Source of the DNA: Deltaproteobacteria bacterium
GTDB lineage: Bacteria; Myxococcota_A; UBA796; UBA2385
Assembly (NCBI GenBank): GCA_947462115.1
Contig: CANHON010000301.1
Location: 1 to 5,919, forward strand
Length of the DNA stretch: 5,919 nt
Direction: 5' to 3'
Below the pieces are notes generated by a model. That model searched no databases, was not told the DNA's origin, and worked only from the letters and a program-made list of their open reading frames with translations. The position numbers and the translations under genes are program-made. Of this stretch, positions 1-5,550 are shown piece after piece (the stretch's first letter is position 1; each line of letters opens with the position of its first letter).

Positions 1-1
1 G

Positions 2-1153
2 GCCGAGGCCGCGGGCGAGGCCGAAGACGAGGACGAAGCCGAGAGCGCGCGCGAGCGCGGGGCCGAGGACGACGCGGGGGCCAGCGGCCGCCGGGCCGAC
101 ATGGTGGTGGTCGACCACGAGCTGAGCCCTAGCCAGCTCAAGAACCTCCGCAGCGCCACCGGCGTCGAGGTGCTCGACCGCACCGGCGTGATCATCGAGA
201 TCTTCCACACCCGCGCCCGCAGCCGCGAGGCCCGCCTGCAGGTCGAGATGGCCCGCCTGACCTACGAGGCGCCCCGACTGCGCGAGCTGGGCGGCCCCTC
301 GGAGCGCCAGCAGGGCGGCGTCGGCGGAAAGGGTGCGGGAGAGAGCAGCTTGGAGCTGGATCGACGCCGGATCCGCGACCGCATCGCCGCCATCCGCCGG
401 GAGCTCACCGAGCTCGACGGCGAGCGCGCCGGCCGCCGCAGCCGCCGCATCGACCTGCGCCAGGTCGCCCTGGTCGGCTACACCAACGCCGGCAAGTCCA
501 GCCTGATGCGGGCGCTCACCGGCGCCGAGATCTACGTCGCTGACCAGCTTTTCGCGACCCTCGACACCACCGTGCGCCGCCTCGTGCCGGAGGTCGTGCC
601 GCCGGTCTTGGTCACCGACACGGTGGGCTTCATCCGGGATCTACCGCACAGCCTCGTGGCGAGCTTCCGCAGCACGCTAGACGCCGCGCTGGACGCCGCT
701 TTGGTGCTCCACATCGTCGACGCCGGCGACCCCTCCTGGCGCCTCCAAGAGGAGGTCACGGCCGAGGTGCTGTCGGACATCGGCGCCGAAGAGCTGCCCC
801 GGGTGCTGGTCTTCAACAAGATCGACAAGCTCAGCCCCGAGGCGCTGGCCGAGCTCCGCGCCGAGCGGCCCGAGGCCTGGTTCACCGCCGCCCACGTCGC
901 TGAGGAGGTGGAGGGGCTGCACCAGCGCATCGCCCGCCACTTCTTGCGGGACGCGGTGGAGGCCACGCTGCTCGTGCCCTGGACCGCCGGCGCGCTGCTC
1001 GCGAAGCTCCGCGGCGAGCTGGAGCTGCTCTCCGAGACCCACGAGGCCAACGGCACCCGCCTGCGGGTCCGCGGCGAGCGCCCCACCGTCAAGCGCTGGA
1101 AGGCCGCCCTCAAGGCCGCGGGCGCTGAAGGTCGCGCGGACCCCTCCCGCTGA
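2..1153 (+). CDS. hflX: HflX-family ribosome-associated GTPase, 5'-partial
   Basis: HflX GTPases bind the 50S subunit and split stalled or stress-inactivated ribosomes in the cytoplasm. The reading frame is open from the window's first bases, so the true start lies upstream. The ATG at 101 falls directly before the conserved DHELSPSQ strand and would cut the N-domain in half, so it is not a credible start. Numbering from that Met, the HflX N-domain gives DHELSPSQ (5-12) and DRTGVIIEIF (26-35). The glycine-rich signature with LELDRR follows at 71-89, then a basic coiled linker. The G-domain has G1 GYTNAGKS (126-133), switch I FATLD (151-155), G3 DTVG (173-176) and G4 NKID (239-242). The G5 region is degenerate (TAAH). 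A C-terminal domain of about 60 residues ends at the TGA at 1151-1153. Oddities: about 33 residues upstream of residue 1 are highly acidic, and the usual GPGETQLE signature reads GAGESSLE. The family assignment is firm; the exact subgroup is less so. Confidence 0.96.
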   Translation, partial: AEAAGEAEDEDEAESARERGAEDDAGASGRRADMVVVDHELSPSQLKNLRSATGVEVLDRTGVIIEIFHTRARSREARLQVEMARLTYEAPRLRELGGPSERQQGGVGGKGAGESSLELDRRRIRDRIAAIRRELTELDGERAGRRSRRIDLRQVALVGYTNAGKSSLMRALTGAEIYVADQLFATLDTTVRRLVPEVVPPVLVTDTVGFIRDLPHSLVASFRSTLDAALDAALVLHIVDAGDPSWRLQEEVTAEVLSDIGAEELPRVLVFNKIDKLSPEALAELRAERPEAWFTAAHVAEEVEGLHQRIARHFLRDAVEATLLVPWTAGALLAKLRGELELLSETHEANGTRLRVRGERPTVKRWKAALKAAGAEGRADPSR

Positions 1154-1189
1154 ACAACGCACAGCACGCCATTCAGCTCGGGTCGCAGC
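1154..1189. other. convergent intergenic junction between hflX and the chemoreceptor gene
   Basis: Only 36 bp separate the two facing stop codons. A 6-bp inverted repeat (GCTGAA at 1149-1154 with TTCAGC at 1172-1177) spans the hflX stop, but it has a 17-nt loop, modest GC and no T tract on either strand. It is not a convincing bidirectional terminator. Nothing else is recognisable here, so termination is probably Rho-dependent or lies inside the opposing genes. Confidence 0.5.
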
Positions 1190-2422
1190 TCAGGCGGTGG
1201 CGCGCATCCAGTCGTCGCGGGCCGCCTCTTCGAGCTCGCCGAGCAGGCGCAGCACGTGCACCGAGGCCACCTCGACCCGGCCCATCAGCTGGAAGGCCTC
1301 GTCGGTGCGGCCGGCGTTAAAGGCGCGCATCGCGTTGATCCCATTGACATGCACGTCGCGGTGCGGGCCATCCAGCGCGATATAGGCGGGGTGGGCCCGC
1401 AGGCCCAGCGTGGCGTCGGAGTGGTACCACTTGCCGAGGCGGCAGGCGGTGTGCTCCGACAGCTCCTCGGGCTTGAGCGCGCTGAGTCCGGCCAGCATGT
1501 CGGCGAGGCGCTTCTTCCACAGCACGTGGTCGGCCTTGGCGATGCGGATGATCTTCGCCGGGAGGTCCAGCGGCACGAGGCGGGCGAGCTGGGCGGAGGT
1601 CAGGCGGTCGAGGTTCGACACCGCGCCGATGACGCCGTGCAGCTGCTCGATGTTGCGGCGGGCCCGCTGGGACACCCGGGTCACGTTCTCCGCGACCTCC
1701 CCGGTGGCGAAGCTCTGCTCCGAGACCGTCCGGCTGGCCTCGATCAGGCGCCCGGCGGTCTGGCCGATGAGCCCGTCGGCCTCGCGGGTGCGGATGGCGA
1801 CGAGCTCCATGGCCTCGCGCCCGGCGCGGGCGGCGGCCGAGGTCTCGACCATCACCTGACGGATCCGGGCGATCTCCGCCTGCAAGCCGCCGATCCGCTG
1901 GCGGATATCGACGATGGCGCCCGAGGTCTGCTGCGACAAGTCCTTGACCTCCGCGGCGACCACCGCGAAGCCCTTCCCCGCCTCTCCGGCCCGGGCCGCC
2001 TCGATGCTGGCGTTGAGGGCGAGCAGGCGGGTCTGCCGCGCGATCTCGTTGATCGACTGGACGATGTCGCCGATCTCCTCCGAGGCCTGGTCCAGGTCCT
2101 GCACCTGCAGGGCCGCGTCCTCCACGGCGGTGCTGAGCTGATCGACGCGCTGCAGCGCCATGTCGACCGCCTCTTGGGTCTGGTGGGCGCTCTGCTGGGC
2201 CCCGCGGGCGCCCTCCTCGGCCTGGGCGAGCCCCCGGGCGAGGCTGCCCACGCTGGCCGAGAGCTGGGCGGTGGCCGCGGCGATGTTGGAGGCCCCCACG
2301 TTGGTGTGCTCGAGCTCCCCGAGCATCTTGGCGTTGCCGATGCTCACCTCGTTGACCTGGATGACCAGGTCGACCGTCAGGTCGAGAAGGGCGTCGGCGA
2401 AATCATTGAGCTCCGAGTGCAT
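1190..2422 (-). CDS. soluble methyl-accepting chemotaxis protein with C-terminal CZB zinc-binding domain
   Basis: This is a 410-residue cytoplasmic chemoreceptor with no transmembrane segment, HAMP or PAS domain. Residues 1-40 form a short helical lead. Residues about 41-275 form the MCP signalling coiled-coil hairpin, with its tip at about 129-152 (QTRLLALNASIEAARAGE, then GKGF), the site that contacts CheA and CheW. Pairs E69-E70 and Q76-Q77 lie one heptad apart and are candidate methylation sites. Residues about 290-405 form a CZB domain with the full 3His/1Cys signature: H299-xx-W302, C327-xLGxW332 and HxxxH at 354-358. CZB domains bind zinc and are linked to sensing zinc or oxidants such as hypochlorite, as in TlpD-like receptors; the ligand here is inferred. 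The C-terminus (DDWMRATA) has no CheR-tethering pentapeptide. The ATG at 2422 is chosen for its upstream AGGGGAG and because the 44 residues of in-frame extension are Arg/Gly/Pro-rich and low-complexity. No che genes lie nearby, so it is an orphan receptor in this view. Confidence 0.95.
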   Translation of the reverse strand: MHSELNDFADALLDLTVDLVIQVNEVSIGNAKMLGELEHTNVGASNIAAATAQLSASVGSLARGLAQAEEGARGAQQSAHQTQEAVDMALQRVDQLSTAVEDAALQVQDLDQASEEIGDIVQSINEIARQTRLLALNASIEAARAGEAGKGFAVVAAEVKDLSQQTSGAIVDIRQRIGGLQAEIARIRQVMVETSAAARAGREAMELVAIRTREADGLIGQTAGRLIEASRTVSEQSFATGEVAENVTRVSQRARRNIEQLHGVIGAVSNLDRLTSAQLARLVPLDLPAKIIRIAKADHVLWKKRLADMLAGLSALKPEELSEHTACRLGKWYHSDATLGLRAHPAYIALDGPHRDVHVNGINAMRAFNAGRTDEAFQLMGRVEVASVHVLRLLGELEEAARDDWMRATA

Positions 2423-2430
2423 CGTTCTCT

Positions 2431-2437
2431 CTCCCCT
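2431..2437 (-). promoter_or_regulatory. ribosome binding site of the chemoreceptor gene
   Basis: Read on the minus strand, AGGGGAG lies 8 nt upstream of the ATG at 2422. It decides the start in favour of 2422 over the in-frame ATG at 2554, which would add a low-complexity, Arg-rich extension. Confidence 0.75.
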
Positions 2438-2528
2438 GGGCCGACGGGGGCGCGGGCCGCTACGGGCTCCGCTTCGGCCCCGCGGCCGAGGCCTAAAGCG
2501 CAGGTGGGGGAAGCCCCGCATGCCCGCC

Positions 2529-2594
2529 GACCCGCCGCCGACCCGCCGCCGCACAGCCGCTGCACAGCCGCCGCCCCGCCGCTGCCCAGCCGAT
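2529..2594. repeat. six tandem 11-bp GC-rich units in the divergent promoter region
   Basis: Six consecutive 11-bp units start at 2529, 2540, 2551, 2562, 2573 and 2584. Units 1 and 2 are identical (GACCCGCCGCC). Units 3 and 4 differ only at their last base (GCACAGCCGCC is unit 4). Units 5 and 6 are diverged. All share a GCCG core at unit positions 6-9 and a leading G. The array lies between the diverging start codons at 2422 and 2667. The 11-bp period is not a multiple of three, which argues against coding. It is close to one helical turn, so the cores would face the same side of the DNA. This could be a stacked operator or simply replication-slippage product. No clear -35/-10 pair was found on either strand of 2423-2666. 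Confidence 0.7.
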
Positions 2595-2639
2595 GCGGCG
2601 AGGCGCGGGGTTCGGGAGCCCCCGGGTTAAGGGCGCGGA

Positions 2640-2655
2640 GGGCCCCCGCGGGCCC
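2640..2655 (+). promoter_or_regulatory. GC hairpin abutting the ribosome binding site of the gene at 2667
   Basis: GGGCCC at 2640-2645 can pair with GGGCCC at 2650-2655 around a CCGC loop, a 6-bp all-GC stem in the leader RNA. It ends one base before the GGAGGG ribosome binding site at 2657-2662. Its place suggests an effect on translation initiation, but GC-rich DNA forms such stems easily by chance. Confidence 0.4.
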
Positions 2656-2656
2656 C

Positions 2657-2662
2657 GGAGGG
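2657..2662 (+). promoter_or_regulatory. ribosome binding site deciding a TTG start at 2667
   Basis: GGAGGG ends 4 nt before the TTG at 2667. Starting there gives an intact MNSRTRR n-region followed by a 20-residue hydrophobic helix. The first in-frame ATG, at codon 21, would cut that helix in two. Confidence 0.7.
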
Positions 2663-2666
2663 ACGC

Positions 2667-4418
2667 TTGAACTCCCGCACCCGCCGCCTGATCGCCGGCC
2701 TGCTCCTCGTCGGCCTCGTCTTGGTGATGGGCCTGCTGCTCGCGATCCGCGGCGTGCTGCGCCCCGCGCCAGCCACCGCCAGCCGCGCGCCCGGCCCGAC
2801 GACGGTCACCACCCGCACCGACGCGGAGGCCGCCCCCGAGGCGCCGGTCGAGGCCACCGAGGCCTGCCCGGTGCGCGTTCGGGTGCAGGACGAGGCCGGC
2901 GCGCCGGTGCCGGACGCCAAGGTGCAGCTGCTGGTGCGGGCGGGCATCCGGCCGGACTTCCTCGCGCGCGGCAGCGGCCCCGACCCCCGCACCGGCCCGG
3001 ACGGCCTCGTCGAGGTCGAGGCCAACTGCGGCGAGGGGCGGCTCATCGTGCGCGCCGAGGGCCTCGCGCCCCACCGCCGCGAGGGCATCGACACCCTGGT
3101 GCAGCGCGAGCTCAGAGTGGTGCTCAAGCTCGGGGTTCGCGTCGAGGGCGTTATTTTCGACGAGAAGGACGGCAGCCCCATCGAAGGCGCCCGGGTGAGC
3201 AGCGGCGCCACCAGCACCACCAGTGAGGCGTCCGGCGCCTACTTGTTGCGGGTCGATCCGGCAGAGGTGCGCGCCATCGAGGCCAGCGCGCCCGGCTACG
3301 CCACCGGCCGGGAGCGCCTGCGCCTCAGCGGGCCCGCCGAGGCCGTCACCCTCGATCTGGCGCTCAGCCCCACCCGCGAGGTCCAGGTCTGGTGCCTCGG
3401 GCAGCCCGAGGACCGCTGCGACGCGATCTTGCCGATCTACTGCACCCACCCGCTGCTGCCCCTGGGCGAGCTCTGCGCCCTGTCGGAGGGGCAGACCCGC
3501 TGCCCCTGCCCCGAGGGCGAGGCGGCGGTGCGCGGCGGCGGCGCGGCGGTGCTCATCGAAGATGGCGCCACTGAGGCCATCCTCGACCTGCGCTTCGACG
3601 GCGGCGGGCTGCGTGGTCGGGCGCTGAGCGCCGGCGGCCCGGCGCGCTGCCAGCTCCGGGCGGTGCGCATGCCCGTCGGCCTGGAGGACATCCCCCTCGG
3701 CCTCGCCGCCAGCCAGGGCACGATCAGCGACGTCAACGGCGTTTTCGCGTTTCAGTCCCTCAAGCCCGGCAACTACCAGCTCCAGGCCGAGTGCGGCGAC
3801 GCCGGCATCCGCATGATCCACGTCGGCGAGATCGGCGCGGAGGTCGTCGATCTCGGCGACATCCACCTCGACGCCGGCGGGAGCATCGAGGGCGTGGTCC
3901 TCGACGGGGTCACGGGCGAAGGGGCGGTGGGCGAGCCGGTCGTGGCGGTGCTCGCGAACTCCGCCGTCGGCGCAGGCGGCACGGCGATCTCCGGCACCGA
4001 GGGCCGTTTTCGGCTCAGCGGCCTGGAAGAGGGCGAGTACGAGGTGCTGCTGGCCAAGCGCCCGCTCAGCTCCCAGCGCATCACGGTCCGGTCGGGCGAG
4101 CCGGTGGGCGGGGTCGAGCTGGAGACCGGAGAGGCGGCCCTGCTGGAGACCAACAAGGTCCAGCTCGCCACAGACGACGAGGGCGGCCTCGTGGTGGCCG
4201 GCAACGGCGGCGACCTGCCGCTGTCGGAGGGCGACCGCGTGCTGAGCATCGAGATCGGCGGCGTGGACCTGCGCGACGTGATCCCCGGCCTGTCCGACGA
4301 TCTGATGGACGCCGTGCTCGACCACTACAGCGGCCCCGGCGTCAGCCTCGTCGTGGAAGGCGGCACCGGCGAGGGCGCAGACGACGGCGCGGGCGAGCGC
4401 ACCGTGCCCCTCCGCTGA
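2667..4418 (+). CDS. membrane-anchored periplasmic protein with carboxypeptidase-regulatory-like domains and a PDZ-like C-terminus
   Basis: The product has 583 residues, counted from a TTG start. Residues 1-7 are basic and 8-27 are a hydrophobic helix without an obvious cleavage site directly after it, so a signal anchor is more likely than a cleaved signal peptide. A Pro/Ala/Thr-rich spacer (31-62) leads to about four carboxypeptidase-regulatory-like beta-sandwich units, at roughly 68-153, 156-233, 313-400 and 405-487. Their hallmarks are VxGxVxDxxGxPIxGAxV-type openings (for example at 158-177) and GxFxFxxLxPGxYxL-type closings (358-371 and 446-459). Six cysteines cluster at 243-281, including CPC at 279-281; ten in the whole protein would suit periplasmic disulfides. 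Residues about 506-564 resemble a PDZ domain, with a GLVV-type loop, GDRVLSIEIGGVDL (522-535) and a late helix then strand. No catalytic site is visible, so a scaffold or peptide-binding role is inferred. It is divergent from the chemoreceptor gene and 97 bp upstream of the fecR-like gene. Domain calls are by eye; no specific homologue is recognised. Confidence 0.85.
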   Translation: MNSRTRRLIAGLLLVGLVLVMGLLLAIRGVLRPAPATASRAPGPTTVTTRTDAEAAPEAPVEATEACPVRVRVQDEAGAPVPDAKVQLLVRAGIRPDFLARGSGPDPRTGPDGLVEVEANCGEGRLIVRAEGLAPHRREGIDTLVQRELRVVLKLGVRVEGVIFDEKDGSPIEGARVSSGATSTTSEASGAYLLRVDPAEVRAIEASAPGYATGRERLRLSGPAEAVTLDLALSPTREVQVWCLGQPEDRCDAILPIYCTHPLLPLGELCALSEGQTRCPCPEGEAAVRGGGAAVLIEDGATEAILDLRFDGGGLRGRALSAGGPARCQLRAVRMPVGLEDIPLGLAASQGTISDVNGVFAFQSLKPGNYQLQAECGDAGIRMIHVGEIGAEVVDLGDIHLDAGGSIEGVVLDGVTGEGAVGEPVVAVLANSAVGAGGTAISGTEGRFRLSGLEEGEYEVLLAKRPLSSQRITVRSGEPVGGVELETGEAALLETNKVQLATDDEGGLVVAGNGGDLPLSEGDRVLSIEIGGVDLRDVIPGLSDDLMDAVLDHYSGPGVSLVVEGGTGEGADDGAGERTVPLR

Positions 4419-4426
4419 GGCCGCGG

Positions 4427-4460
4427 CCCCCCTACCAAACCCCACCCCTACCAAACCCCC
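4427..4460 (-). repeat. tandem 16-bp repeat forming a four-run G-quadruplex motif on the minus strand
   Basis: The plus strand has two adjacent 16-bp copies (4429-4444 and 4445-4460) that differ only in the last base. Each is CCCC, TACCAAA, then a C run. On the minus strand this gives four G runs of 5, 4, 4 and 6, separated by loops TTTGGTA, T and TTTGGTA. That meets the standard intramolecular G-quadruplex rule with four-tetrad potential. It starts 9 bp after the upstream stop codon, in the 97-bp gap before the fecR-like gene. The G-rich strand is the template for the flanking genes, so the transcript would be C-rich. Confidence 0.8.
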
Positions 4461-4503
4461 ACTGGGCCGCCGGCGGGCCCTCGGACCGGCGACGTCCCGG
4501 CCC

Positions 4504-4507
4504 GGAG
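4504..4507 (+). promoter_or_regulatory. candidate ribosome binding site for the TTG start at 4516
   Basis: GGAG lies 8 nt before the TTG at 4516. A second GGAG at 4538-4541 lies 4 nt before an in-frame ATG at 4546. The TTG start is preferred because it supplies the RRR n-region needed for a normal signal peptide, but the sequence alone does not settle it. Confidence 0.45.
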
Positions 4508-4515
4508 CGGCTACC

Positions 4516-5550
4516 TTGGCGGCCCCTGTCCGCCGCCGGAGCCCGATGTTCGCCGCCCCCCTCCTCGCGCTGCTCAGCGTGGCTGACGCCCAAGGCGCCG
4601 ACGCCTGGACCGTCCAGTGGATCGCCGTGCCCGACGGCCGCGGCGGCTGGCGGGAGGTGGAGAGCGCCGGCGCCGCCCACACCGGCCCGGACGGGTCCCC
4701 GCAGCCGCTCCAACGGGGCCAAGCCCTCGCCGAGGGCGCGCCCATCACCGTGGCCCTCGCCCGGGTCAAGCTCCGCAACGGCGAAGAGGAGCTGTTCATC
4801 CGCGAGAACAGCCGCCTGCGCCTCGGCGAGCGCAGCCTGAGCGCCGAGCTCGGCGCCTTGTGGGTCCACGTCGAGGACACGTTTCGGGTCGAGCACGGCA
4901 GCGCCGTCACCGTCGTCGATGGCACCCGCTTCACCGTGCAGATCGGCCCCGAGGGCGCCACCGTCTCGGTCGAAGAAGGCGCTGTGCGCGTCATTCCCAC
5001 CGACCCAACGGTCGGCGGCGCCACCCCGCTCCGCCGCGGCCAGCAGCTCGCCCTGGGCCCCACCGGCGCCCCCGGTCCGGTCGCCCGGCGCCCCAGCGGC
5101 GCGCCCGCGGCGGTCTACAAGCGCGGCGCCCCGACCCTGCTGCTCTCCACCCAGGCCGAGCTGAGCGTAGAGCCGCTGATGGGCGTGCAGCAGGGCGTCT
5201 CGGTGGGCGAGGAGCTGCTGTTGACCGGCCCGCTCCGGCTGCGGGCGCAGCAGGGCTTCAGCGCCGGGGCCTGGGGCTGGCAGGGCGGGGCGCAGCTCGG
5301 CCTGAGCGTGGGCGGGGAGCGCCTGCGGGGCGGCGCCAGCGGGCTCGCGGCCCTGCGGCGGGAGCTCTGCCCCTGCGGCGGCGAGCAGCTCGTCCTGAAG
5401 ATCGGCGCAGAGGCCATCCTGGCCGCGCGCCTGCCGCTGGGGCGCCGGCTCGGGCTCGGCGCCGAGCTCGGGGCGCGGTGGCTGGATCAATCGTCGGTGG
5501 GGCCCGATCTGGGCGCCGTCGCGCGCGGAGGTGCGGTGTGGGCCTTCTGA
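4516..5550 (+). CDS. FecR-domain protein with a predicted C-terminal outer-membrane beta-barrel
   Basis: The product has 344 residues from the TTG, or 334 if the ATG at 4546 is used. With the TTG start, residues 6-8 are RRR, a hydrophobic stretch follows at 11-22, and an ADA site at 28-30 could be cleaved, giving a secretory signal peptide. Residues about 65-180 match the FecR fold: a run of beta strands with NGEEELFIRENSRLRL (88-103), FRVEHG (123-128), the hallmark GTRFTV (136-141), VSVEEGAVRV (150-159) and a final LRRGQQLAL (172-180). Residues about 205-344 show some eight alternating hydrophobic/polar strands separated by Gly-rich turns. The protein ends RGGAVWAF, which fits the BAM beta-signal (polar-x-Gly-x-x-aromatic-x-aromatic) with a terminal Phe. 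I infer a small outer-membrane barrel with a periplasmic FecR domain. C285 and C287 (CPC) could form a disulfide. There is no sigma-regulator N-domain and no adjacent sigma factor, so a FecIR-type anti-sigma role is unlikely. The 3' end overlaps the next gene. Confidence 0.87.
   Translation: MAAPVRRRSPMFAAPLLALLSVADAQGADAWTVQWIAVPDGRGGWREVESAGAAHTGPDGSPQPLQRGQALAEGAPITVALARVKLRNGEEELFIRENSRLRLGERSLSAELGALWVHVEDTFRVEHGSAVTVVDGTRFTVQIGPEGATVSVEEGAVRVIPTDPTVGGATPLRRGQQLALGPTGAPGPVARRPSGAPAAVYKRGAPTLLLSTQAELSVEPLMGVQQGVSVGEELLLTGPLRLRAQQGFSAGAWGWQGGAQLGLSVGGERLRGGASGLAALRRELCPCGGEQLVLKIGAEAILAARLPLGRRLGLGAELGARWLDQSSVGPDLGAVARGGAVWAF
5527..5531 (+). promoter_or_regulatory. ribosome binding site for the overlapping GTG start at 5538
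   Basis: GGAGG sits inside the 3' end of the FecR-domain gene, 6 nt before the GTG at 5538. This is near-ideal spacing and is the main evidence for that start. Confidence 0.75.

Noticed and set aside
101..103. ATG as the start of hflX
   Set aside because: It would remove the first half of the HflX N-domain. The frame is open upstream to the window edge, and no clear Shine-Dalgarno site precedes it.
1149..1177. Inverted repeat at the convergent junction as a terminator
   Set aside because: A 6-bp stem with a 17-nt loop and no T tract; chance level in this sequence.
2423..2554. N-terminal extension of the chemoreceptor from an ATG at 2554
   Set aside because: The extra 44 residues are Arg/Gly/Pro-rich with no fold. 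A good AGGGGAG site precedes the ATG at 2422, and the 11-bp repeat array would overlap the coding region.
2529..2594. CRISPR array
   Set aside because: Units of 11 bp without spacers; this is a plain tandem repeat.
1256..3226. Long plus-strand open frame of 656 codons
   Set aside because: It is antisense to the chemoreceptor gene, whose MCP hairpin and CZB ligands are unmistakable. It then runs through the intergenic region and into the wrong frame of the next gene. Its translation is low-complexity.
4419..4428. Perfect 10-bp palindrome GGCCGCGGCC directly after a stop codon
   Set aside because: It is too short to form a stable hairpin with a loop and has no T tract. Such GC palindromes are expected at this composition.
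2493..5063. Long minus-strand open frame of 856 codons
   Set aside because: It is antisense to two genes with signal sequences, recognisable domains and Shine-Dalgarno sites. Its translation is compositionally biased (Ala/Gly/Arg/His) with no motif, as expected from GC-rich shadow frames.
4432..5490. Minus-strand open frame of 352 codons opposite the FecR-domain gene
   Set aside because: No signal, domain or ribosome binding site. The plus-strand product has a signal peptide, FecR fold and barrel end.
4516..5550. Classical FecR anti-sigma or sigma regulator
   Set aside because: No N-terminal sigma-regulator domain, no single internal membrane helix, and no sigma factor or TonB-dependent receptor gene next to it.
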